NCBI RefSeq assembly: GCF_010723575.1 | Contig: NZ_BLKZ01000001.1 | Span: 1,922,001 to 1,986,000 of the forward strand | Reading direction: 5' to 3' | Length of the DNA: 64,000 bases | Source: Mycobacterium bourgelatii | Lineage (GTDB): Bacteria > Actinomycetota > Actinomycetes > Mycobacteriales > Mycobacteriaceae | Shown: positions 25,856 to 33,787 of the stretch, in pieces | Layout: every line of letters starts with the position of its first letter | Position numbering within the stretch: position 1 is the first letter of the stretch | The notes under the pieces: model-generated | Database searches by the model: none | Told to the model about the DNA's origin: nothing | Seen by the model: the letters and a program-made list of their open reading frames with translations, nothing else | Position numbers and translations under genes: made by a program

Positions 25856-25857
25856 GA

Positions 25858-26370
25858 TCAGCGCCTCCCGTGAGCGGAGGCGGATGCCGGCGCGGGGATT
25901 TGAAGCGCCGCAACGATCTCCTCGACCGCCCGCACAGCCCGCGGCACCGCCTCGGCGACCGGTTCGCTGAGGCCGATGCCTTCTTCGATGTTGCCCACCT
26001 CGCAGCCCACGACCACGGTGTAGGGCGGAGTGCCGCCCAATGCTCGCAGGCTGCCGAACACCACTGCGGGGTCCATGCTGTGTGCGTCCAGACCCGTCGT
26101 GCTGGACCATGCTGCGTCGTCGGCGTCAAAGTCGGCCTGGAAGATGTGCAGGGCGCCGGGCTGGCCACGGCTGGGCACCGCGTCGACCAGCACCAGGGCG
26201 TCCCAATCATCCAAGAGGTCGTAGGCCAGGTGCATGCCGCGGATGCCGTAGTCGGTGATACGCACACCGCCATCCGGCGGGATGTCCACTCGCTGAACCA
26301 CTTCCGAGCCGAACCCGTCGTCCCCCAAAAATATGTTGCCTATCCCGGCTACCAGAATGCGTCCTGCCAT
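25858..26370 (-). CDS. hydrogenase maturation endopeptidase (HyaD/HybD family, M52)
   Basis: The 170-residue protease has the family N-terminus ILVAGIGNIFLGDDGFGSEV with nickel-sensing Asp/Glu residues, plus RGMHLAYDLLDDWDALVLVDAV and VVGCEVGNIEEGIGLSEPV. It should cut the HhyL C-terminal extension after the final His of DPCLPCGVH once Ni is inserted. It sits between the small membrane peptide and hypC. Length is usual for the family. Confidence 0.92.
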   Translation of the reverse strand: MAGRILVAGIGNIFLGDDGFGSEVVQRVDIPPDGGVRITDYGIRGMHLAYDLLDDWDALVLVDAVPSRGQPGALHIFQADFDADDAAWSSTTGLDAHSMDPAVVFGSLRALGGTPPYTVVVGCEVGNIEEGIGLSEPVAEAVPRAVRAVEEIVAALQIPAPASASAHGRR

Positions 26371-26386
26371 GGTGTCGCAGCAGCAA

Positions 26387-26506
26387 CTACATGCGCCGGA
26401 GCTTGAGGTAGCGGCGGGCGTCCGGGAGTGACATCAGTCCCAGCACCAACGCCACCCCGACCACGACCGCGAGGATCGCCACGAATACCCAACCCAAGAC
26501 TTCCAT
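26387..26506 (-). CDS. 39-residue single-span membrane peptide, DUF6893-like
   Basis: MEVLGWVFVAILAVVVGVAL begins a peptide that is hydrophobic through about residue 28, then positively charged (DARRYLKLRRM). This suggests one membrane helix with a basic cytoplasmic tail. A perfect AAGGAG ribosome site lies 7 to 12 bases upstream of the ATG. It sits 10 bases after the preceding gene and 16 before the endopeptidase gene. Small proteins of this kind are recalled in actinobacterial hydrogenase operons (DUF6893). It could help anchor the soluble hydrogenase to the membrane. That function is inferred. Confidence 0.75.
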   Translation of the reverse strand: MEVLGWVFVAILAVVVGVALVLGLMSLPDARRYLKLRRM

Positions 26507-26516
26507 TTCGGACTCC

Positions 26517-27854
26517 TTACTCGATTCTTGATTGCGTTGTTTCCAGTGGTTCGACCTCGTCCGGGGAGAAGTACAGGTAGCGGCCGTACCAGTCGTGCAG
26601 ATCGGCCGCCGGGTCGTCGTCGACGACCACCGCGACATGCTTGTTGCCCTCGACGTCCTCGTGCACCGATGTGACGCGGGCGGTCTTGCCGGCGACAAAA
26701 ATGTCTTGCGCGTCGGCGTTTCGGCTGGGTCGCAAACGCACGTGGCTGCCGCGGGCGATGCGAACGCCGTTCACGAGTACGGCGTCGATTTCGGGACGGA
26801 CCGCGTTGTCGGCCAATGGATCCCACCAGTCGACACCTTCCGGGATCTCTGGGACCAAGCCAGGCGAAAGCGCGTGTGGATCACGCAGCACACCGTGCAG
26901 GCGGGCCATCGCATCGGGTGACATGGCGTCGCACTCGTCGATGATCCGAGCGGCCCGCGGGTCGGTGGCCCGCGCCTGCGCCTTCTCCTCCTCGGTCATC
27001 GTCATCACACGCAACGTCAGGATCTCGTCGATCTCCGTGCAGTCGTACAGCGCGGTGCTGCTCTGTTCGGCGACTTCGGGGTGGTCGTAGAGGATGATCG
27101 GCGAAACCAGCAGCATGTCGTCGGTGCCGGGTGGGCCGGCCAGCACGGGAAAACAACGGTGCTGGCGGCAACGGGAAACCGCGTCGACCGCGTGCGGTGG
27201 CGGATCCAGCAATGAGACGAATCGGCCGCCGACGACTTCGGCGATGACGTGGCAGCCGATCATGGACCGAGCAATCGCGTCGTCCTGGTCGGTCGCGGCG
27301 GCGCCGACGTTGCGGACCTGCACCGAAATGCGGCGCAGCCGATCCTGAGACTCTTCGTGGGACTCACTGAATACGCTGAGTTCACCCCGTATTTCGCGAC
27401 GCTCGCGCACCAGGCGGCCGCCCCCGACCGCTTCCATCTCGGTGCCGTCTGCGACGAAGACCGGCAGGGCGGCGGGTGGGCCGTCGATGACCAGGGGGCC
27501 GAACGACATTTCGCATTCCACCGCTTCATCCCAGGTCAGCCAGGAACCGGACGGGGTGGTCAGTTCGCCGACGGGTTTGAAATCGCCTCCGGGCAACTCG
27601 CGTTCGGCGCGGCGGTGTTGCAACTGCAGGAACCGAACCACGATAGTGATCGCCTGGCTGCCGTCGACCAAAAATTGCGCCGCCAGCGTGTCGTCCTCAC
27701 CGAGGCCGGCCTTGGCCGCCCCGGGGGGGCCTAAAACACCAAACTGCCAACGGGATTGGTTCTTGCTCGACGTTCCGCGGTAGGGGTACAGCAGGTAACC
27801 CTCGTACAACACCGCGTCGGCGACGGCTCTGGCCCGGTCCCGGCTCGAGGTCAT
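26517..27854 (-). CDS. conserved hydrogenase-cluster protein of unknown function (445 aa)
   Basis: The 445-residue soluble protein starts MTSSRDRARAVADAVLYEGY. Its ATG overlaps the preceding stop codon by one base. It has a region like other hydrogenase-cluster hypotheticals (YPYRGTSSKNQSRWQFGVLG). The C-terminal beta-rich domain, about 370-445, reads RIARGSHVRLRPS, VAGKTARVTSVHEDVEG, then RYLYFSPDEVEPL, which resembles a KOW/SH3-like barrel. There is no signal peptide, membrane helix or cofactor motif. Position suggests a hydrogenase-specific assembly or scaffold factor. I do not recognise the family. Confidence 0.7.
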   Translation of the reverse strand: MTSSRDRARAVADAVLYEGYLLYPYRGTSSKNQSRWQFGVLGPPGAAKAGLGEDDTLAAQFLVDGSQAITIVVRFLQLQHRRAERELPGGDFKPVGELTTPSGSWLTWDEAVECEMSFGPLVIDGPPAALPVFVADGTEMEAVGGGRLVRERREIRGELSVFSESHEESQDRLRRISVQVRNVGAAATDQDDAIARSMIGCHVIAEVVGGRFVSLLDPPPHAVDAVSRCRQHRCFPVLAGPPGTDDMLLVSPIILYDHPEVAEQSSTALYDCTEIDEILTLRVMTMTEEEKAQARATDPRAARIIDECDAMSPDAMARLHGVLRDPHALSPGLVPEIPEGVDWWDPLADNAVRPEIDAVLVNGVRIARGSHVRLRPSRNADAQDIFVAGKTARVTSVHEDVEGNKHVAVVVDDDPAADLHDWYGRYLYFSPDEVEPLETTQSRIE

Positions 27855-28519
27855 CAGAACACCTCCCGCTCTGACGCCTCGGCCAGCAGCGCGGTGACCG
27901 CATGGTCGAGGTCGAGCAGCCCCCGGGCTGACTTGTAATCCGTTAAGGCGGTGACCGTCTCGTGGGTCAGGCGCACCCATCCGGAATTCGGATAATGCAG
28001 GGCCATCAGTTCGTGCCACACCGACACCGGCATGTCGTAGTGATCCTCGCAGTCCCAGGACACCTGCTGGACTGAGAAGCCGCGCTCGGATTTGACGAAA
28101 ATGGTTCCGCTGAAGAGGAATTGAAGTGGCAACGTGCCGCCGCGGAGCGCATGGAGGTACTTGGCGGCCGCGACTTCGAAGTCGTAGGTGCAGTCCAGCG
28201 GCAGCGCCACCGTCGTGTTGCTGGTGAAGCCCGGAATCACCGCCGTGCAGTGTTGCCACAGGAATGTCCGCTGCGTGCTCGCCCAGCGGTCGCGAGAGCC
28301 GAACAAGTCGCTGAGCCCTGTGGCCTCCTCGTCGGAATAGGACCGTCGCAGCGGTTCGATGCGGACCTGACAGCGAAGGGCGAGCGCGTGCACCGACGCC
28401 GCAACGCCCGAGCCGTCGGCGGCGATGCTGACGTGTGCCGTGAGCACCGGGCTGACGGCGTAGGGTTCGGGCACCACGTCCAGCACGGTGAACTTCAGGT
28501 CAATCGGCTGGTCGGTCAT
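27854..28519 (-). CDS. DUF6084-like hydrogenase-cluster protein
   Basis: The 221-residue protein is beta-rich in its first half (MTDQPIDLKFTVLDVVPEPY, then LTAHVSIAADGSGVAASVHA). The middle holds the conserved WASTQRTFLWQHCTAVIPGF and the second half DYKSARGLLDLDHAVTAL. It appears cytoplasmic. It resembles the family recalled as DUF6084, found beside group 1h hydrogenases. Function is unknown. The ATG overlaps the preceding stop codon as ATGA. An apparent longer reading frame upstream is only the alternative frame of the DUF5947-like gene. Confidence 0.75.
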   Translation of the reverse strand: MTDQPIDLKFTVLDVVPEPYAVSPVLTAHVSIAADGSGVAASVHALALRCQVRIEPLRRSYSDEEATGLSDLFGSRDRWASTQRTFLWQHCTAVIPGFTSNTTVALPLDCTYDFEVAAAKYLHALRGGTLPLQFLFSGTIFVKSERGFSVQQVSWDCEDHYDMPVSVWHELMALHYPNSGWVRLTHETVTALTDYKSARGLLDLDHAVTALLAEASEREVF

Positions 28520-29166
28520 CGCGGTGTCCCCGCGACCGTGTCGACGGCCCGCTCCGCGACCCGCGCGAAGAAACTGTCGATGAACTCGCGCGCCTGCTGG
28601 CCGCCGTCGAACCCCCGCCACAGCATGCGCAACCGTCCGACGAACTCGTAACAAGCGTCGATCGGTACGAGATAGCTTTGCGGTTGCGCGGTTTCGTCGT
28701 CTTCGGGAACCCGGACCAGCAGGGCTTCCACGTCGTCGGCCAACATTGTCACCCGTGCGTCGGCTTCGGTGATGGCGTTCCAGGCGTCCAGGTCCAGCTC
28801 GGATTCGCAGGCCCCGGCCGGACCGGGGTAGAAGCCCACCGTGCGTCCCAGTGCGGAGTTGACGAAGAAGAACGCCACGCCGACCGGGATCTGCAGCGCC
28901 TCCCAGGCCCGCCGGTCCAGCGCGAAGTGGGGGAAGGCCAGGTACCGGTCCGGCACCGCCCGGTACCGCAGTTCGGCGGTGGAGTCGGTGAACAGCAGAT
29001 AACAGGCGCGGCAGACGCACATCAGCTGCCGGCCGGCGACATTCACCACGTGCTGATGCTCGTCGGTGATCACCTCGGCGCACATCTCACAACGCTCACC
29101 GGCGGGCTCGGGGGGCCGCCTGGTCATTCGGGCCAGGACGTCGTACGGACTCGAGAGACCGGTCAT
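28516..29166 (-). CDS. DUF5947-like cysteine-rich hydrogenase-cluster protein
   Basis: The 216-residue protein has a probable zinc- or iron-binding ribbon near its N-terminus: C26-E-M-C29, then C50-V-C52-R-A-C55. Conserved aromatic segments follow (YLAFPHFALDRRAWEALQIP and VGVAFFFVNS). It resembles the family recalled as DUF5947. It starts by ATGA overlap with the NifU/Rieske-like gene. The open frame extends upstream to 29403, but MTGLSSPYDVLARM is the natural start. A role in metal-centre assembly is plausible from the cysteines and the context, but unproven. Confidence 0.75.
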   Translation of the reverse strand: MTGLSSPYDVLARMTRRPPEPAGERCEMCAEVITDEHQHVVNVAGRQLMCVCRACYLLFTDSTAELRYRAVPDRYLAFPHFALDRRAWEALQIPVGVAFFFVNSALGRTVGFYPGPAGACESELDLDAWNAITEADARVTMLADDVEALLVRVPEDDETAQPQSYLVPIDACYEFVGRLRMLWRGFDGGQQAREFIDSFFARVAERAVDTVAGTPR

Positions 29167-30074
29167 GCCGGTGCTCCCAGCGCTTCGTCTCGCAGCGCCA
29201 CCGACAGCACGCCGTCGCGGGGGAGCAGGGGCAGCGGATCGAGGTGAACCCCGCCCGGGCCGGCGCCCGCGTGCTCGACGTCGAATTCGGTGTGACAGCG
29301 CGGGCAGCGCAGCAGCCCGTCCCGAAACGGGGCCCCGGCCAGCGAGTCGTCGCAGAGGGGGCAGTGGTCGCGGTAGGCGAACGTGCTGGCCCCGACCCGA
29401 CACACCAACAACTCGGTCCCGGCGACCAAGAACCCGGCGACTTCACCCGGCCGCAGGCCCTGCAACTCGGGTACCGGGTGCCACGCCGTGCCACCGTTGC
29501 CGTTCGAATGCAGATGCGCCATCAGCGATTCCGTCGGAATGACGCCGCTGGGTTGCGTCGTTGACACCACCTCGATGGAGGAGACCTCCGGTGCCGCGGC
29601 GCGCACCGCGTCCTCGACGGCCAGTTCCAGCGTTACCGCCGACGACGGGCAGCTCTTGCAGCTGCCGGCAAATGCCAGGCGCACAACGGAACCGCCGCAG
29701 CCATCGTCGCCGACGCCGATCAGATCGACGTCGCCCCCGTGGGATCCGAGATACGGCCGGACCCGCTCGAGGGCGTCCGAAACCCGCCGGTGCACGTCGT
29801 GCGGATGCAGGCCGTGGACAAGGAGCAGGCTGGCCACCAGGTCGTCGGTGGCCAGCCGTTCGGCTATTTCCGGGTCGTCACACAGGTCCAGGATGCGTTG
29901 CAGCCCGGCCCCGTAGAGCCCCATCACCTCCCTTACCAGTTGCTGAGCGCGTTCGTGCGCTGCCGCCCCTCCCGCGGCGCAGGCATCCATGAGGGTTTGG
30001 ATCCGATCGCCCGCTGCACGCCACTGTGCGTCGCTATGTGAGTTGTCCGGACGGGTTTCTGGGCGATCCGGCAT
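29163..30074 (-). CDS. hhyE: NifU domain plus Rieske-like domain iron-sulfur protein, probable HhyE
   Basis: The 303-residue protein has a helical N-terminus and a NifU C-terminal-type domain (about 95-170) with C139-K-S-C142. A Rieske-ferredoxin-like domain follows (about 195-295). In place of the Rieske C-x-H and C-x-x-H pairs it has C238-P-L-C241 and C257-P-R-C260-H261, so the centre may be all-cysteine. It starts 3 bases after hhyL. The gene next to hhyL in M. smegmatis is called hhyE and is proposed to carry electrons from the hydrogenase to quinone. The name here rests on that position. Confidence 0.8.
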   Translation of the reverse strand: MPDRPETRPDNSHSDAQWRAAGDRIQTLMDACAAGGAAAHERAQQLVREVMGLYGAGLQRILDLCDDPEIAERLATDDLVASLLLVHGLHPHDVHRRVSDALERVRPYLGSHGGDVDLIGVGDDGCGGSVVRLAFAGSCKSCPSSAVTLELAVEDAVRAAAPEVSSIEVVSTTQPSGVIPTESLMAHLHSNGNGGTAWHPVPELQGLRPGEVAGFLVAGTELLVCRVGASTFAYRDHCPLCDDSLAGAPFRDGLLRCPRCHTEFDVEHAGAGPGGVHLDPLPLLPRDGVLSVALRDEALGAPA

Positions 30075-30077
30075 CTG

Positions 30078-31877
30078 TCACTCCCCGACGGGCGACTGCG
30101 TCGGAGTGTGAAGTCTCTCCAGCGTCTTGCCCTTACCCAGGTACATGTGCACGCCGCAGGGCAGGCACGGATCGAAGCTGCGGACGGTGCGCATGACGTC
30201 GATGCCCTTGAAGTGCTCCCGGTCGTTCTCCTCGAAGATGGGCTGCCCCTGCACCGCGTCCTCGTAGGGTCCCGGGGTCCCGTAGCTGTCGCGCGGGTTC
30301 GCGTTCCAGGGTGTGGGCGGGTAGGGGTGGTAGTTGGCGATCTTGCCGTCCCTGATCACCAGGTGGTGGCTCAGAACACCGCGGACCGCCTCGGTGAAGC
30401 CGCATCCGATGGCTTCGTCCGGTACCTCGAACTTCTCCCAGGTTTTGGTGCGCCCGGCGCGGATTTCTCCCAACGCCTTCTCGGCGAAGTGCAACGCGCA
30501 CGCCGCGGCGTAGGCCTGGAAATAGGTGCGGGCCCGGTCGCGTTCGATCGTGTTGCTGCCGTGTTGGGGGATCTTCCACTCGAATTCGACGGGACCTTTC
30601 AGCGCCGTCTTGGGCAGGTTGATCTGGACGCTGTTGCCGGTCGCCTTGACATAGCCGATGTCGACCAGACCGGCCAGCGCGGTCGCCCACAGGCGGGCCA
30701 GCGGGCCGCCGCCGGTGTCCAGCGCCAAGTGGTCCTTGCCGTCGAACCAGCGCGGCGACATCACCCAGCTGTAGTTGCCGCCATCCATGTCGCGCTTCTG
30801 CGGATGCGGGTTTGTGTGCTGGTTCCAGGGGTGGCGTCGGTCCACGGGGTTGCCCAACGGATCCTGCTTGACGAACATCTCCTGGTCGGTCCAGTCGTCG
30901 TAATACGAACTGCCCAAAAGGATTCGGATGCCAAGGTTGATGTCGACCAGTGAGTGGGTGACCAACTTGCCGTCCACCACCACACCCGGGGTGACGAACA
31001 TGGCGTTGCCCCAGCGCTCCATGTCCTTGTATTCGAAGTTGCACACCTCCGGATCCTGGAACGACCCCCAGCAGCCGAGCAGGGTGCGCCGCAGGCCCAC
31101 CTTCTCGTAACCCGGCAGGGCGTCATAGAAGAAGTCGAACAGGTCGTCGTGCATGGGGACGACCTTTTTCATGAACTCGACGTAGCGCATCAGCCGGCTC
31201 ATGTAGTCGGTCATCAGCTGGATCGTCGCGACGGTGCCGACCCCGCCCGGGTAGAGCGTGGACGGGTGCACGTGGCGCCCCTCCATGAGGCAGAACATCT
31301 CCCGGGTCCAGCGGCTGACCTGTAGCGCCTCCCGGTAGAACTCACCGCTGAACGGGTTCAGTGAGCGCATGATGTCCGCGATGGTCCGGTAGCCGTGCGC
31401 GTCGGCGTGCGGTGCGGCGGTGTTCTCCGCCTTGGCCAGCACGCCGGGGTTGGTCTCGGCGACCATCTTTTCGCAGAAGTCAACGCCCACCAGGTTTTCC
31501 TGGAAGATGTTGTGGTCGAACATGTATTCCGCTGCTTCGCCGAGGTTGACAATCCACTCGCCGAGGTGCGGCGGCCTGACGCCGTAGGCCATGTTCTGCG
31601 CGTAGCAGGAACAGGTGGCGTGGTTGTCACCGCAGATGCCGCAGATGCGGCTGGTGATGAAGTGGGCGTCGCGCGGATCTTTGCCTTTCATGAAGATCGA
31701 ATAGCCCCGGAAGATCGACGAAGTGCTGTGGCACTCAACGACTTCCCGGTTCTCGAAATCGATCTTGGTGTAGATGCCCAGGCTGCCGACGATCCTGGTG
31801 ATGGGGTCCCACGCCATCTCGACGAGCTGGCCCGGCTCCCGCTTGGATGTGGTCGGATCGGGAACTATGGTTGTCAT
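30078..31877 (-). CDS. hhyL: group 1h [NiFe] hydrogenase large subunit
   Basis: The 599-residue precursor carries the four Ni ligands in RICGICGDNHATC (N-terminal) and DPCLPCGVH (C-terminal). A 22-residue tail after that His should be removed by the operon's endopeptidase. The protein lacks a signal. Sequence style (MAWDPITRIVGSLGIYTKID, YMFDHNIFQENLVGVDFC) matches actinobacterial high-affinity hydrogenases that oxidise atmospheric H2. It follows hhyS by 54 bases with a GGAGAG site upstream. Confidence 0.96.
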   Translation of the reverse strand: MTTIVPDPTTSKREPGQLVEMAWDPITRIVGSLGIYTKIDFENREVVECHSTSSIFRGYSIFMKGKDPRDAHFITSRICGICGDNHATCSCYAQNMAYGVRPPHLGEWIVNLGEAAEYMFDHNIFQENLVGVDFCEKMVAETNPGVLAKAENTAAPHADAHGYRTIADIMRSLNPFSGEFYREALQVSRWTREMFCLMEGRHVHPSTLYPGGVGTVATIQLMTDYMSRLMRYVEFMKKVVPMHDDLFDFFYDALPGYEKVGLRRTLLGCWGSFQDPEVCNFEYKDMERWGNAMFVTPGVVVDGKLVTHSLVDINLGIRILLGSSYYDDWTDQEMFVKQDPLGNPVDRRHPWNQHTNPHPQKRDMDGGNYSWVMSPRWFDGKDHLALDTGGGPLARLWATALAGLVDIGYVKATGNSVQINLPKTALKGPVEFEWKIPQHGSNTIERDRARTYFQAYAAACALHFAEKALGEIRAGRTKTWEKFEVPDEAIGCGFTEAVRGVLSHHLVIRDGKIANYHPYPPTPWNANPRDSYGTPGPYEDAVQGQPIFEENDREHFKGIDVMRTVRSFDPCLPCGVHMYLGKGKTLERLHTPTQSPVGE

Positions 31878-31931
31878 CGCAAATACTGCTCTCCGCCGTA
31901 GGGCTGTAAAGGAATACGAGTCAGCCGCGAC

Positions 31932-32987
31932 CTACCAGGTGCGGCGGGCCCCGGTGGTCAGCTGGTCACCCTTTTGGCGCCAGCGTGGTTCCTTGTCAAC
32001 GGTGCGTCCGGTGATGCCACGCAGGCCGCGAATCACGCTCCCGTACAGGCCGGACGCGGCCGTGGAGACCTTGCCGCCCGGCGGCTCGTCCATGAAAGGC
32101 ATGAACTTGTCCGGGAAACCGGGCATGGTGCACCCGATGCAGATGCCACCGACGTTGGGGCAGCCGCCGACGCCGTTGATCCAGCCGCGCTTGGGCACGT
32201 TGCATTTCACAACCGGGCCCCAACAGCCAAGTTTGACAATGCATTTCGGTGAGCCGTACTCGGTAGCGAAGTCGCCCTGCTCGTAGTAGCCGGCCCGGTC
32301 ACAGCCCTCGTGCACGGTGTTGCCGAACAACCACTTCGGGCGCAGCGCATCGTCAAGCGGGATCATCGGTGCCTGCCCGGTGGCCATGTAGAGCAGGTAG
32401 GTCAGGGTCTCGGACAAGTTGTCCGGGTGGATCGGGCACCCTGGCACGCAGACGATCGGGATGCCGGCCTTGCTCTTCCAGTCCCAACCGAGGTAGTCGG
32501 GCACTCCCATCGCCCCGGTCGGGTTACCGGCCATGGCGTGGATGCCACCGTAGGTGGCGCACGTCCCGACGGCGACGACCGCGGTGGCCTTGGGCGCCAG
32601 GCGGTCGAGCCACTCGCTGGTGGTCATCGGCTGGCCGGTGGCGGGGTCGTTGCCGAACCCACACCAATACCCCTCATCCTTGATCTTCTCGTTGGGGATG
32701 GAGCCCTCGACAACGAGAACGAACGGTTCCAATTCACCGCGGTCCGCCTTGAAGAACCACGCCAGGAAATCGTCGGCGCCGCCGTTGGGTCCGCATTCGA
32801 AATCGATCAGGGGCCAGTGGACGGCGACCTGCGGCAGGCCGGGCAGCGCACCTAGTGCGATCTCCTCGACGCTGGGCTGGGTGGCGGCAGTCAACGCCAC
32901 CGAATCGCCATCACAACTTAGCCCTGCATTGATCCAGAGAACGTGGATCAACGTTTCTTCCGCTTTGACTGCTGCTTCTGTCGGCAT
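31932..32987 (-). CDS. hhyS: group 1h [NiFe] hydrogenase small subunit
   Basis: The 351-residue iron-sulfur subunit starts without a twin-arginine signal, so the enzyme should face the cytoplasm. The proximal-cluster motif is C25-D-G-D28, where Asp28 replaces the usual second Cys. This 3Cys/1Asp coordination is known for actinobacterial group 1h enzymes. Other cluster ligands lie in VGTCATYGG, VPGCPIHPDN, EGCDRAGYY, LGCWGPVVKCN and GGCPNVGGICIGCTMPGFPD. It heads the structural and maturation operon. A Nur-like palindrome lies about 215 bases upstream. Confidence 0.96.
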   Translation of the reverse strand: MPTEAAVKAEETLIHVLWINAGLSCDGDSVALTAATQPSVEEIALGALPGLPQVAVHWPLIDFECGPNGGADDFLAWFFKADRGELEPFVLVVEGSIPNEKIKDEGYWCGFGNDPATGQPMTTSEWLDRLAPKATAVVAVGTCATYGGIHAMAGNPTGAMGVPDYLGWDWKSKAGIPIVCVPGCPIHPDNLSETLTYLLYMATGQAPMIPLDDALRPKWLFGNTVHEGCDRAGYYEQGDFATEYGSPKCIVKLGCWGPVVKCNVPKRGWINGVGGCPNVGGICIGCTMPGFPDKFMPFMDEPPGGKVSTAASGLYGSVIRGLRGITGRTVDKEPRWRQKGDQLTTGARRTW

Positions 32988-33201
32988 GGTGCAGCTTTCC
33001 GGGGCGGGCTGAGGGCCCCTGACGCCACCGGAGTCGACCGTCGGCCCACTTGCGCGGCGCTGTTTCTGGGTCTACTCCCACCAACAAGCAATGTCAACGG
33101 TCAGCAAACTGCGATCTACGACGGCATTTGGATGGTCGTTCGCTTTTTGGATAACGCTAACGGAGACAGCGTAATTCGGTGATCGCCCAGGCACGTGCGT
33201 A

Positions 33202-33218
33202 ATGCAAATGATTCGCAA
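33202..33218. promoter_or_regulatory. Nur-like nickel-response palindrome upstream of hhyS
   Basis: ATGCAA-ATGAT-TCGCAA has the 6-5-6 layout of the Streptomyces Nur box, recalled as tTGCaa-N5-ttGCAA, with one mismatch in the core. It lies in the 383-base spacer (32988-33370) between hypA and hhyS, the likely promoter region of the hydrogenase operon. Apart from this I see only relatively AT-rich sequence there and no gene. Confidence 0.5.
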
Positions 33219-33370
33219 CTGGGTCGGAGATCTTAGCTTGGCTTATTGATAATCAGCTCGCGGATTCCGTTGCACTCGAATGCCTGTCGGTCGAAATTGA
33301 CCCGGGGGCAGGTTTGCGGCGAAGATCTTCGTGAACCATGTCGATGCTATACGTTCAGGGTCAACGCCTT

Positions 33371-33706
33371 TCATGAGACATCGAGCGATGTCACCAGGAA
33401 CTCGTTGCCGCGTAGCACCTCGACATCGGTGCTGTCGCAGTTGGGACACCAGATCGACCACGGCGAGACGATCTCCGACTGTTCGCCGCACCCACGGCAC
33501 CGGACCACGGCGGCGACGCATTCCAGTTCCAACTCCGCGTCCGGCATGTTCTCGGATTCGCGGACCAGCGTCCAGCAGAATGACAACGATTCCGGAACCA
33601 CCTGTCGAAGGGCGCCGACCCGGACCCGGACCACGTCGACGTGGCGGCCGTCGGCGTGTGCCTTGACCACGCCGGCGATCGCTTCGCACAGCGACAGCTC
33701 ATGCAC
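33371..33706 (-). CDS. hypA: hydrogenase nickel incorporation protein HypA
   Basis: The 111-residue protein starts MHELSLCEAI, giving the nickel-binding His2 and Glu3. It ends with a zinc site made of CRGCGE and CPNC. HypA delivers nickel to the large subunit, usually with the GTPase HypB, which is not found in this window. It lies 81 bases after nicT on the same strand and may share its transcript. A 383-base spacer separates it from hhyS. Confidence 0.95.
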   Translation of the reverse strand: MHELSLCEAIAGVVKAHADGRHVDVVRVRVGALRQVVPESLSFCWTLVRESENMPDAELELECVAAVVRCRGCGEQSEIVSPWSIWCPNCDSTDVEVLRGNEFLVTSLDVS

Positions 33707-33787
33707 GGCTGGGCATGAGCGGACGGAAGCCCATGCGCACCGTTCTACACCGTCGATCGCTCCCCAGCTACGGCGCCGTTGTCGACG

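Noticed and set aside
32988..33370. Search for a hypB or other small gene in the hypA-hhyS spacer
   Set aside because: No frame shows a P-loop or a start with a ribosome site; only the Nur-like palindrome stands out.
33243..33689. A 148-codon minus-strand open frame overlapping hypA and the hhyS upstream region
   Set aside because: It is out of frame with hypA, Arg/Gly-rich, and has no recognisable motif or ribosome site.
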